Shown piece after piece: positions 46,156-56,765 of a DNA stretch of 64,000 nucleotides. Source of the DNA: Ambrosia x helenae (taxonomy: Eukaryota > Streptophyta > Magnoliopsida > Asterales > Asteraceae); the NCBI GenBank assembly GCA_030844895.1, contig JAUTDX010000231.1, positions 183,501 to 247,500 of the forward strand. Reading direction: 5' to 3'. Under the pieces are notes generated by a model, which was given only the letters and a program-made list of their open reading frames with translations, did no database searches and was not told where the DNA came from. A program made the position numbers and the translations under genes. The stretch's first letter is position 1, and each line of letters starts with the position of its first letter.

Positions 46156-48382
46156 CACCTTTCTGGACGCTGAAACTTGCGGTAAACGGTAGGCAGATGG
46201 CAGTTTATTTATTTTTTTTGTTTTATAGCCTTTTAATCATCATCAAACACCTTCCAACTCACTCTAATCCTCACCCAAACACTCCCAAACCTAGACAAAT
46301 ACACCCGAATCCAAACACCCAAACATCAAATCTTTAACCTTCTTCAATTAAATCTATAACCTACCATTTGCTTTTCTTTTCTTCTTCATCTTCTACAAAC
46401 AAAACACTCAAGAACCCTAATCTTTCCATCACCATAACTCACTCAAAACTTAACCAAATCAATTGATTTTGGGGTCTATCTTGTGTAATTTTTCTAGGGG
46501 AATCCAAATCTTGGGTCGTTTTTACAAGATTCTGCACGAATTTCAAGAATTTTGGACCTCTTGGTCACGATTTTTTTTTGAAATTTTGGGTTTTTTTTGT
46601 TCGTGTTCGATTATTATCATTTGTTCAATCATTTAGTTGTGTTCTCAACATCCATGATGTATCAAATGAAGAAATTTAAGTTCAATTTGGTAAAAAGCCC
46701 ATCAAACGCAAGAAAGAGGTGTTTAACAATGGAAGAATAAGCCAAGGAAGATGAAAAGGAGAGATGCATTATTAAGAAGATTGAGTATTCAAAGAACAAG
46801 AATGATCAGGTGCATCAGATTCCTTTGTCTAGTTGCAGTATGAAATTAGTAAATTTGTTTGCTATTTCGATTACATTGGGGGAACATATATGGGTGTGGT
46901 GTCATCACATTCCCAAAAAAACATAACGAATCCTTCTTCACATTGAGGACAATGTTGACCTTAAGTATGGGGACGGAAAATTTTGAAAACTGAAATCCTT
47001 CATTTAAATTCTACACATTGAGGACAATGTTCCCCTCAAAGTGTGGGGATGGGGAGAAAATGGCTAAAAATTTTCAAAACTTTTTGAAAATGTCCTAAAA
47101 ATTGCATTTTATAGAACGCGGTTAACAGGAACTTACAGGGGATGTGTGAACCATTTTGGTCCTTTGTCATGGTTAAACTCAAGAAATCCCACGTGATAGA
47201 TGTTTGATTATAATTTTATAAAAAGAAGTATGAGTGTTTACTTGGAAGTAGGTCTCTTGATGAAGTTGATTATCCACACATATGTCACATACCCCACCTA
47301 ATTCCAATTGTGAGTAATTGAGCCACCATAACATGCTACATTTCACATACTATTACATCTCTTTGCATGTTATGTTCATTTGGATTTGAGTGCGCCTATG
47401 TGATCATATGTAGTAGAATTTGCATCTTTTGATACGCTTGAGACCATGGGCCAATTTTATGCACAAGAATGATTAAGGCATTAGGTTTGGCCTTTTTATA
47501 TTTACACCAATTTTATATCCTTGACCCAAAAACAACCTCCCTTAGTTAAACAATCTTGAGCCTAAACCTTTCTTTTGAAACACCCGAATTAACCCATTTG
47601 ACCCATTAAACCTTTTTGTTTTTAAAACCCGAGTAATGAAAGTTCGATTTTAGGAGGTTTTTGTATTGTAAATAGTTAGCAATGTTGCCGTAAAAAAAAA
47701 AAGATGCTCAAGTTAGTCGTTGAATAAAAAGGTGCATCATTGCCTTATAGTTGAGCCTGTTTGTTTGTTATTGAAAAAATCTTATATGCACAAAAAAAAA
47801 ATAATGAAAAAAGTTATGAAAAGAAGACATGAAAAGCATGTATTGTCTTTGAGAAAATAAAAGGCACAATATCGCCTTGTAGTTATTATATTGTTTAGAT
47901 TGTACATAGGTTGAGAGTAAAGTAATAAAAAATCGAACTTTCGTTACCTTAGTCACTTTCAAATTCCCATTCCATACCCTTTCACCAAGCCCTGTTACAA
48001 CCCTTTGAAAAGACCTTTTGACTTGTGTAATGACTTTGTGCAATTTGGTGGAGGGCGATTGAGATGCAAACTTATACTAACATGGGTCACATTTGGCTAA
48101 GAGTGTTCACATACATATATACTAGTACATTAATACGAGTCAATTTGAACCGAGTTGAGAGGAAACTGTAAGGGATGTGTGTGCTGGAACATTGACTATT
48201 GCAGAAGATCTAACTTTGGGGAAACACTTGTTTTGAGCATAAAAACCCTAAGTATATCATGACGTTCTAAAGCGTGTGGATAGAATGAGTTGGGTATGAC
48301 TTAGGACCTTAACTTGCAATGTTTAAGGATGGTAAGCTACCTCATGTTTGATGAATGTGAAAGTGTGAATTGAATTTGCTTG
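46156..48382 (+). other. A2 3' noncoding region
   Basis: No gene is supported. Two PPT-like blocks (ACATTGAGGACAATGTT followed by GTATGGGGA or GTGTGGGGA) lie at 46938-46977 and 47018-47052. A-rich tracts occur at 47691 and 47788. Several short blocks match A1 2860-3010 in order. Confidence 0.65.
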
Positions 48383-48411
48383 AGGACAAGCAAAAGATAA
48401 GTGTGGGGATG
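48383..48411 (+). promoter_or_regulatory. A2 polypurine tract
   Basis: TTGAGGACAAGCAAAAGATA then AGTGTGGGGATG precedes TGATGCG at 48412. Confidence 0.8.
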
Positions 48412-49767
48412 TGATGCGTGGTTGAAAACCCCACCTCTATTGAATCTAAAATGGTGCTTTTACATGATTATTTGAAACGGAATATAGCACTTTGATTTGA
48501 TTTGATGCTTCAGGTTTAAAGCGCTTATTGAGTGAAGTTTACACAATGCTAGAGCAAAAGATTGGAGTTGAGAAGCATTGGGAGAAAGAAGGCCATGAAA
48601 AGTACAATGAAGGTTCTGGCCGTCTCTGACGGCAAACATACTGTCTCTGATGCCATCGCTGTACCTGACGGCAGTGTTGCCGTCTCTGACGGTGCCATAT
48701 GACAAGACTTGGTCAACACAGAATTTAATGCAATTTTCAATTGCTTTGATGGGAGTTTGACTAGAGAATTTGGGGGGACTTGAGATTTTGTTCATCATTC
48801 ATTTTATCATCTTCATCATCCTACATCCATCCTTTGATTACCTTGGGAAGAAAAATGTTGAAGATTCAAGAACACAAATTAATGAAGAACATCATGGCCA
48901 TGTCAGGCTAAATCTTTTGTATCATACCTAGGAAGTAAACAATTGAAGTTTTAGGGTTTAACATTTGGGTATTTCTTTAAACTTTTAATTGTGTGATTGT
49001 GTGTTTGAATTAATTGTATTAGATTGCGATTAATCTAATGTTGAATTCATTTTAGTTAATTGATCTTGTGCCAATTTCTAATGTCATGAACATGTTTTCT
49101 TGCTCTAATACAGACATAGGGTTGTATGTTCTAGGTAATGAAGTGTAGTGTAGTCCATCTCTGATGTTGATGAAACTTGACACCTAAGCCTATTGAACTT
49201 TTAATTGTGTGATTGTGTGTTTGAATTAATTGTATTAGATTGCGATTAATCTGATGTTGAATTCATTTTAGTTAATTGATCTTGTGCCAAGTTCTAATGT
49301 CATGAACATGTTTTCTTGCTCTAATACAGACATAGGGTTGTATGTTCTAGGTAATGAAGTGTAGTTTAGTCCATCTCTGATGTTGATGAAACTTGACACC
49401 TAAGCCTATTGAACAATCACCCCGTTAACACCAATTGCACTACATTTGTTTGACCCATTTGTGAAAACCTTAGACTTCAGTTGTTGAATCGTAGGCGAGA
49501 TCTTCTTAATTAAAATTGTTTGCAATCCACATTACTTTTCACTTTTATAATTTTAATTCAAGTTTTATTATAACAGCCACAATCCTTTCAAATCAATTCT
49601 TATATGACAACTTGCACTTTTCATAGTTAATTAGCACCTTCATAAGCAACACCGTTTAATCAACTAAATAATATCCACTAACCACACGCTCCTTGTATTG
49701 ATACCCTACTTATCCTATCTACTTAGGTTAATTAGGTTTTGTATGAACCGTGACGACCGGCTCATCA
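48412..49767 (+). repeat. A2 3' LTR
   Basis: 1356 bp; about 41 substitutions against the 5' LTR by hand count. CATAT follows at 49768-49772. Confidence 0.95.
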
Positions 49768-49842
49768 CATATCAGTTGGTGAAAAAGTTACCACATAAGC
49801 TTCGGGTCGGTTGTGGTCGTGGGTTCGATTCCAGGCACATTA
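49768..49842 (+). other. tRNA-like module in D, split by A2
   Basis: CATATCAGTTGGTGAAAAAG resembles a D-arm/A-box, and GGTTCGATTCC (49822-49832) is a perfect B-box. A2 landed at its start, since CATAT is the duplicated target. A second B-box, GGTTCGATCCC, lies at 49980-49990 in CCTGGGTTCGATCCCCAGC, with a weak A-box. Confidence 0.5.
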
Positions 49843-50845
49843 TTTTTTTTATTCTTGATAATTAATGATTAATCCAAACAAGTCTATAAAATTAACTGAA
49901 ACTAATAGATCTCATTCTCAGGGTCCAGAACAGATGGTCTGGACTTGTGATTCTAAACCACGATCCGGCCAGAGGCCTGGGTTCGATCCCCAGCAGCCTC
50001 AAAACATTTTTTTAAACTCTTTACTTTTATATTTTTTGACTTTATCTTTTAAAATAATTTTTAAATACCAAATCTAATTTATAAATTCTACAAAATTTAT
50101 TTTATGTTATACAAATAATAAACTTTATTATACAATTTTTATTTTCACAAAAATCATTTATTTAATATATATAATATATATTACAAGTTTATTCTTAAAT
50201 AAACTAAAAATTCTAGAAATAGAACTAAACAGTTTTATAAAATTCCACAAAAATTATTTTAAACTTATAAACTAATAAATTTTCAAAACTGAATTTTAAT
50301 TTCGGAAAAGCATTTATTAACTATTTTTAATTAATTTATGCTATTCTAATCATAATAAATTCCTAATAAATTCATTTTTCATCATTTTTAACCAAACTTT
50401 CACATAGTTTATTTTTAATAAACTAGATCAGAAAGATAATTTTATAATCTGAAATTTATGAAATTTAATATTTTTAAATATTAATACCATGTTTTGGCAA
50501 ATAAATTATAATGTATTATATATTCTTTAATTAAGAAAATAATTTTATAAAAATTATTTTCACACTATGATATTTTGGTACAACCACCTTTGATCAAGAT
50601 CTTACAAAAATTCTTTTTATTTATTTATTTTCTCAATTTCTTTATTATTTAATAAATATTATTTTAAATTAACTACTAAACGATCGTCAATCCCCAAATT
50701 AGGAACCCTATAATACTTTTAGACTAGAAAACTTAGACTTTTAAGTTTTCCCAAACATTTATTTTATTACCTTGAACATAGGGTAATACTCGGAAATGTT
50801 TGGACCACATTTATTCTATTCTAAAGGATTTGATACTCTGCCAAG

Positions 50846-51350
50846 GTGAGTTTACATAGCCCCTTTTTTACCATTTTACATTTTTGGGGTGAAACATGTT
50901 AAACACTTATACTCAACACGTACAATTCTATTACGTGTCTTGTGTGAATCTTTGACGCCACATGTCTTAGACAAAAGCTGTTAGACTTAAACTTAAACTT
51001 ACATAATCATTAACCTTGATCAAGACGGCGATATACAATGATAGATCTATTAAATTGACAACCCCACCTAGATTCGTTGACCATTTCTATGGGGAGCGCG
51101 GGTGATTTTTATCGTTCCAAACTTTATATTAAGGAGAACCGTGGATGCGGGATGGACCTAAACTTTGTCGGAGGATTGATTATGTGCATACTATACTTTG
51201 TGTTTTTTTTGTTTTCACATGTAGACTTAGATATACATTAGACATATGAATTGCTAAACTTTGAAACTTTTAAAACTTATTGCTAAACTTGGCTTATGTA
51301 TTCTCACCAACTTTTAGTTCCCCCCCCCCTATTTTTTCCAAACTCAACAG
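50846..51350 (+). other. Candidate intron in D
   Basis: Donor AAG/GTGAGTTT, then GCCCCTTTTTTACC and TTTTTGGGGTGAAACATG, acceptor CTCAACAG/GA; 505 bp. AATAAA follows at 51482-51487. Same layout as in B and C. Confidence 0.4.
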
Positions 51351-51576
51351 GAAATGTTGATGCTTGAAGTCTAAAGCTAGCATGAGGAGTTATTTGAAGT
51401 TTTAAGTTTTGTTTGTTTGTTTGGTGTAGTAGATTTCATTCAAGATTTTATTATGTATTTCAATTTGGATATTTTTATTGGAATAAATGCTTATTTAAAA
51501 TTTGCTGACCATGTGCTACTGAACAATCATCAATACGTGACATCCCGATATTTCCGCCATTGATTGGTGTGTTACA

Positions 51577-51789
51577 GGGGGAGCTTCGGTGGCGGCTAGG
51601 CGGAACCTTCGATGGAAACATAAACACACTTTGTATGTTTGTTTAGACATACAAAAAAAATAATAATTATTTGTTGGAAGGTTGATGGGTTGGGGGTGAT
51701 TTGGAAGAAAATGAAGATTTTGTAAAAATAATAATTATTTGTTGTTTAACTATTTATTTTATAATAACTGTCAAAGTATCTTATGGTAC
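51577..51789. other. Spacer right of D
   Basis: GGGGG duplication and AT-rich DNA with two AATAATAATTATTTGTTG copies (51659, 51730). No gene. Confidence 0.6.
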
Positions 51790-51797
51790 CACACCCT

Positions 51798-52004
51798 CAG
51801 TGGCGAAGCTTGACTCGAAATTTCGGGGGGTCGGAAGTCACCGAGGGTCGGAAATCACTAGTTTCAGGGGGTCGAAAACCAGTTTCGAGGGCTCAAAACT
51901 GTATATACCAAAAAATTTCTATACAAATACTATATAATCGGAACTTCTGAGCGAAAATTCGGGGGGGGGGGGCACCTCCCCACCCCTTAAGAGCTGCACC
52001 CTTG
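51798..52004. mobile_element. hAT-type MITE 1
   Basis: 207 bp with imperfect TIRs (CAGTGGCGAAGCT / CAAGGGTGCAGCT) and an 8-bp TSD CACACCCT at 51790-51797 and 52005-52012. GGGTCG words repeat inside. An 8-bp TSD points to hAT. Confidence 0.8.
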
Positions 52005-52110
52005 CACACCCTCTAATTTGAGTGTTTTTGGGTAGTGTTAGATTAGTATTTGATAAATCTAATGTGACATCCCTAGATTGGAAGTTGTTATGGTAACTTT
52101 TGACAGCCAC

Positions 52111-52744
52111 TGTTGGTAATTTGCGGACTTCAAGTCAAAAGTTGGTGAATTTGGGGGGTCAATATTGACAAGTTGGTTAAGTTTCCTAATTATGTTATAG
52201 TTATATTTGGTAATGTCTTGGCTAACAAGTTAGGCTTAATCTATATAAACCAAGTTCGGGTTAGACATTATCAAGAGAAGGTGTAAACCGAGTTATGGTT
52301 TATGAGTGATTGTAATTAAGTTTTTTTATTTATATTTTCTTGTATATACTAAAAGTTCTTGGAGACCTAACCCCAGAACTCGCCGTCGTCATCGAAAGAA
52401 GTCGTTGTCGCCAGAAGAAGACCTAGTCGTCGTTGTTGTGTGCGTATGTCAGAGTACTCGCATGGGAAGATAACATCGCCACAAAACGGGTCGCCTGAAA
52501 TTGTCGCTGCTAGTTATCTTCTCAATCGAACAAGGGGCGTTCATTATTGTGTTTTGGCTATCGGAAGTCTCCTTCGCCTTTAATCCTGAGATTCTTATTT
52601 TTGTTGACCGTTGTAGGTTTCTGATCAAGGGTTAGTTAGGAATTTGTTATTATCAGCGTTTGCGATAAGGATTCACGTTCATATTTACGAGTAATTAACG
52701 GGTTCGGTTTTGAAAATTTGTTCGGGACTCATTGGTTTGTGTTT
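52111..52744 (+). other. H: possible decayed copia LTR and leader
   Basis: TGTTGGTAATTTGCGG at 52111 could be an LTR start, and AATCTATATAAACC near 52238 a TATA box. No matching second LTR or clear PBS was found. It precedes the gag relic. Low confidence. Confidence 0.35.
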
Positions 52745-52752
52745 GGTCCAAC

Positions 52753-53505
52753 TAGGGCTGTTCACGAGCCGAGCCGAGCCGAGCGGAGCTTTGCTCGTTT
52801 ACAAACCGAACCAGGCGGAGCGGCTCGTTTACAATCGAGCCGAAAACCGAACGAGCAATTTTCGAGCACAAATTTTCCGAGCGAGCGCCGAGCAAGAATC
52901 GAGCGAAGAATAATATGGACAATCATAAAATTGGGATGTTTCCATCGATGTTTTCATTGTCGGGTGACAACTAAGGTTGAAATGTTTGATGATAACACTA
53001 ATATTGAGATCCCAGTGTCCAAGGATGAGGCTTAGATTGAGGCTGGTGAGGTAATGAGCATACGTCAGAGAACAGTTGTTGCATTGTGATGTAGGTGTGA
53101 TATCAAGCGACAATTAGCGATAAACGACTAATAACATAAAGAAGTCAAGACTGTCACCTCATGATTTGTTGTTTTACTAAATCTAGTGTTAATTTTTTTA
53201 TTGAGTTAAGTGGGCTGGTTATATTTTGTTTGCATATACTGAGTCAAATCCAATAGAATTTTATATATAAAGCCATAAATTTATCTGTAAATTGTGTGTA
53301 TATTTATTATTAAATAAATAAAAATTTAGTCGAGCCGAACCGAGCCGAGCGTACCTTTGCTCGTGCTTGACTCATTTACAAACCGAACTGAACCGAGCCG
53401 ATCTTCTCATATAAAACCGAGCGGAAGATCGAGCGAGCATTTTTCGAGCATTTTCCGAACGAGCGATGAACGATCCACGAGCGGCGAGCGATTTGAACAG
53501 CCCTA
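52753..53505. mobile_element. hAT-type MITE 2 (CGAGCCGAGC subterminal repeats)
   Basis: Perfect 12-bp TIRs TAGGGCTGTTCA / TGAACAGCCCTA, 8-bp TSD GGTCCAAC at 52745-52752 and 53506-53513. Both ends are filled with CGAGCCGAGC, TTGCTCGTTTACAAACCGA and TTTTCGAGCA repeats over 150-180 bp. The middle is AT-rich with no transposase. Confidence 0.95.
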
Positions 53506-53561
53506 GGTCCAACGCATTGAAGCAAGGGGGTTCTACGTCGTTAACTTATAAGAGACAAGGT

Positions 53562-54742
53562 ATGATGGCAGATGGTGATAGACAAAATGTTCCAGTCAAG
53601 GAAAACAATTTGGCCAATTTCATTTGTCCTATGTTGAATCAAACAAACTACACAATATGGGACATGCGAAGGAATTAAGGCAATATTTAATGTTTATAGC
53701 GTATGGCGATTGCGTTGTTGTTTCAATTGATAACTAAAAATCAGATTCTACAAGTTGGTAATCTGAATTCGGCTAAGGATATGTGGGACACTTTGAAGAC
53801 ACGACATCGTGGGGTTAATTGGGTTAGAGAAGCACAATTAAAAACACCGGTGTCATATTTTTTAAAACATGAAGATGAAATATCAGAGTTTAGTTGATGA
53901 GTTTGTAAGTTTGTTATCTTGGCTGGCATCAAATTCGGCTTCTTTGGATTCTACGATTAATGAATTCAAACTCATGAAAAAGTATTTACATGGATTACTG
54001 AGGAAGTTCATTTACATGGTTGCTTTGATCGAATAAGTTGTTGATTTGAAGACGATTACTTTTGATCATGTGGTACAACGATTAAAAGCATACGAAGACT
54101 GGATAAAAGACGAGGAGACTCAAGAGAACAACCAAGGTAATATGATGTTTACTAAAGTTTAGTCCTCATGTAATAACTGGAACCGTAATTCGTATAGAGG
54201 GAATGGAAGGAACCGAGGTAGAGGCGAAGACCAGGATGATAAGGACCAAGATTGAGGTCAAGACTGAGAGGCCAAGATCATATGTTAAAGCAGACATGTT
54301 AAAGGAGAACCATTGATCCCCAAAGGGAAAAGAAGTACAGATCACACATTCAATGTTACCGTTGTGATAAATTCAGCCACTTTGCGTCTGGGTGTCTGAT
54401 CGTTTCAAGAAGCCAAAAGAAGCTAACTTTGCTGAAACCGATTATTTGAATCCATCTTTGTTTATGATGAGATATGATCAAGAGATGGGTTTTTTTCTAA
54501 ATGAAGAACAGGTGATTCCAAAGCATTTCAAGACCGACCTAATGGAAAAAGACATTCGGTGTCTTGACAACTAAACATCGAATCACATGACGAGTAATAA
54601 AGCTTATTTCTTTGAATTTAATGAGTGAGTCAGAGGAAGGCTGAGAACTGGAGATGCATCTTGTATTGATATACAGAGAAAAGGATCGGTATTACTTGTT
54701 AGGAAAACAAGGGAGAAGCGCATGTGGACCGTTGTTTACTAC
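53562..54742 (+). pseudogene. H: copia Gag-protease relic, part 1
   Basis: A copia Gag can be followed in several frames: NLANFICPMLNQTNYTIWDM (53602-53660), MAIALLFQLI and ILQVGNLNSAKDMWDTLKTRH (53703-53810), then RLKAYEDWIKDEE, a CCHC knuckle CYRCDKFSHFASGC (about 54354-54395), and a protease start where LDN is followed by a stop and TSNHMT, so the catalytic loop is destroyed. Frameshifts and stops are frequent. Capsid motifs fit a common copia lineage; no pol remains. Confidence 0.8.
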
Positions 54743-54750
54743 ATATCGGG

Positions 54751-55457
54751 TAGGGGTGTTCAACGAATCGAATAACGAATTTTCGAATTATTCGAATCGA
54801 ATTATTCAAATTTTTAATATTTTTACCTGAATTCGTATTCGATTCGTATTCGTTTAAAATTCAATTTATTCGATTCGTATTCGATTCGAATAAGAAACTC
54901 GAATTCGAATCGAATTCGAATAAATTCGATTTAGTTCAAATTCATCTTAAATAACAAATTGTTTTACTTTTAGTTTTAAAACTAATACAAACTCATTATT
55001 TTTAACATATAAAATACAAATCTACAAATTGATAAACAACAATATGTCAAATACGAGAATAGTAAAAATAGTAGAGAGTATAGTTTTATAGAGTTTTGTG
55101 ATATATAAGGTAAATATATAAAACATGGTTATGCTAAAAGTTATAGACACTATGGGTTCTTAGAGTTTGACCAAAATTTAGAAGTTTTTTTTTTCAATGT
55201 GTATACTTGTGTATATAATAATGTGTATTGTGTGTATATATTTAAAAAAATATACATGTACAATTTTTATTCGAATTTCGAATCGAATCGAATTTAAAAT
55301 CATAAATTCGTATTCGATTCGTATTCGATTTACTGGACTCGAATTCGAATCGAATCGAATTCGAATTCTTAATAATCGAATCGAATTCTTGGTAATCGAA
55401 TCGAACTAAATCGAATTTCGAATTTTTCGAATTCGAATCGAATTCTGAACACCCCTA
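54751..55457. mobile_element. hAT-type MITE 3 (CGAATCGAATTC subterminal repeats)
   Basis: Perfect 12-bp TIRs TAGGGGTGTTCA / TGAACACCCCTA, TSD ATATCGGG at 54743-54750 and 55458-55465. Ends carry dense ATTCGAATCGAATT and GTATTCGATTCGTATTCG repeats. The TIR differs by one base from MITE 2. No transposase. Confidence 0.95.
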
Positions 55458-55465
55458 ATATCGGG

Positions 55466-55840
55466 TCTACAAAGAAATATCATAAGTCTTGGTCAAGCAA
55501 CAAAAGGCAGATGCAACATTCATGATGATATCGGTAAGCTTATGATGAAGGTGACAAGGACCAAGAATTATTTGTACTAGATCAACCTCTAGATAGTAAG
55601 TCCTGGTACACAAGCTAGAATGATTAGAGTGAAGAATTTTGCAAGCCATGAAATAAAAGGAGTTGAACTAAAAGTTGATACACCAAATAAGAGTCACGAT
55701 CTTCTCAAAGATTCAAGTTCAATGGCTAAAATTTAAAGATCAAGAAAGAATGTTCAAGAAAGTTCACTTAAGAATCTATGATTTTTATGAGAATTTCAAG
55801 ATCCATTTAAAATATTTAGATCAAATGATCAATTACTAAA
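55466..55840 (+). pseudogene. H: copia relic, part 2 (protease end)
   Basis: After MITE 3 the relic continues with TCTACAAAGAAATATCATAAG and GTCTTGGTCAAGCAAC, which fits the SLGQAT motif after copia protease, then degenerates. Nothing is recognisable beyond about 55,700. Confidence 0.6.
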
Positions 55841-55890
55841 GGGTCTGTCTATTGGCACCCCCTCAGCTTCTATTTAAACCCCCCTCCCAG

Positions 55891-55918
55891 GCGCCTCGCT
55901 TAGGCCTAAGCGAGGCGC
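55891..55918. repeat. Palindrome GCGCCTCGCTTAGG, arm 14 bp
   Basis: A perfect 28-bp palindrome, centre at 55904/55905. Same core as the next one. Confidence 0.92.
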
Positions 55919-55975
55919 TTGGGTCACATTAATTACTAATCAGTACGAGGTTGCATGGGAGTTTGAAAAAAGGGG

Positions 55976-56015
55976 GGCCAAGCGCCTCGCTTAGGCCTAA
56001 GCGAGGCGCTTGGCC
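55976..56015. repeat. Perfect 40-bp palindrome
   Basis: Arm GGCCAAGCGCCTCGCTTAGG at 55976-55995 followed by its exact reverse complement to 56015. It lies downstream of gene G. Confidence 0.95.
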
Positions 56016-56765
56016 ACAGGGGGGATGAATCTGGACATTTTGATGTTGGGAAGGTTTTGGTTTGGATTTTTTTTGTTTTTTGTTTTTTTTGTTTGTTTTG
56101 AAGTGTTTTTTTTTTTTTTGAAGTGTTTTTTTTTTTGTTTTTTACTTTTTTATCTATTTAGGGTCTTTATCTATTGTAATTTTTTTAAATTTAAAAATTC
56201 TAAAAACACCGAAATAACCCGTGTTTTTTTTTTTAAATCGTTTTTATTGATTTAGGGTATTTATCTATTGTAATTTTTAAAATTTAAAAACAACGTAATG
56301 ACCCTAATCAAACTATAATTAATCAAGTAATCCCAACTTTAACCTATTAATAAAGTGTTCGATTGTCACTGTGACTGGATAAATTATTCACGAAGAAGAC
56401 CTCGTCGAAGAAAGATTGAACGAATTCGCGACTTTTGATACGAATATGGTGGTTGATGGTCAACGTGGCGTCGTTTTGGTTCATAACATGTGATTTGTAT
56501 TTGGTTTGGGATTGAAAGGGTTGAGTGATCTTTTAACGTTTATAATCGAATGTTTACTGTTTGGATCTCATTGGTTTTACTGGCTTGCAATTTATAATTT
56601 GGTTTTAGTTCGTTTATTATTTATGGGTTTAGTATTTATTAGACAATTAAACATTCAAAACACACAACATATATAAACAAACGATCAAAATGCATAATAA
56701 TAAAAGGTAAAAAGAGTAATAAGTTTTGTCCATACACATCATAAAAAAATACAAATAAAAGAAGT
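56016..56765. other. 3' flank of gene G
   Basis: T-rich runs and AT-rich DNA. A repeated GTGTTTTTTTTTTT and ATCTATTGTAATTTTT pattern is visible (56100-56280). No gene. Confidence 0.6.

Larger units (their letters stand above)
40994..49767 (+). mobile_element. A2: Athila/Tat-like gag-protease element
   Basis: LTRs of 1355 and 1356 bp (TGATGCGTGG to CTCATCA), TSD CATAT at 40989-40993 and 49768-49772, and a tRNA-Asp PBS. The internal 6.1 kb encodes Gag and aspartic protease but no RT, RNase H or integrase. About 41 LTR substitutions by hand count give 3%. It is non-autonomous and older than the nest elements B, C and E. Confidence 0.95.
40128..51576 (+). mobile_element. D: solo LTR of a Tekay-like element, split by A2
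   Basis: It runs from TGTAACGTTTCG to GTGTGTTACA, with TSD GGGGG at 40123-40127 and 51577-51581. After removing A2 it is about 2.67 kb, the size of the B and C LTRs. The end (GACATCCCGATATTTCCGCC) aligns with B (GACACCTCGATGTTTCCGCC), and the block GATAGATCTATT is shared with C. No internal region or second LTR exists, so it formed by LTR-LTR recombination. Confidence 0.85.
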
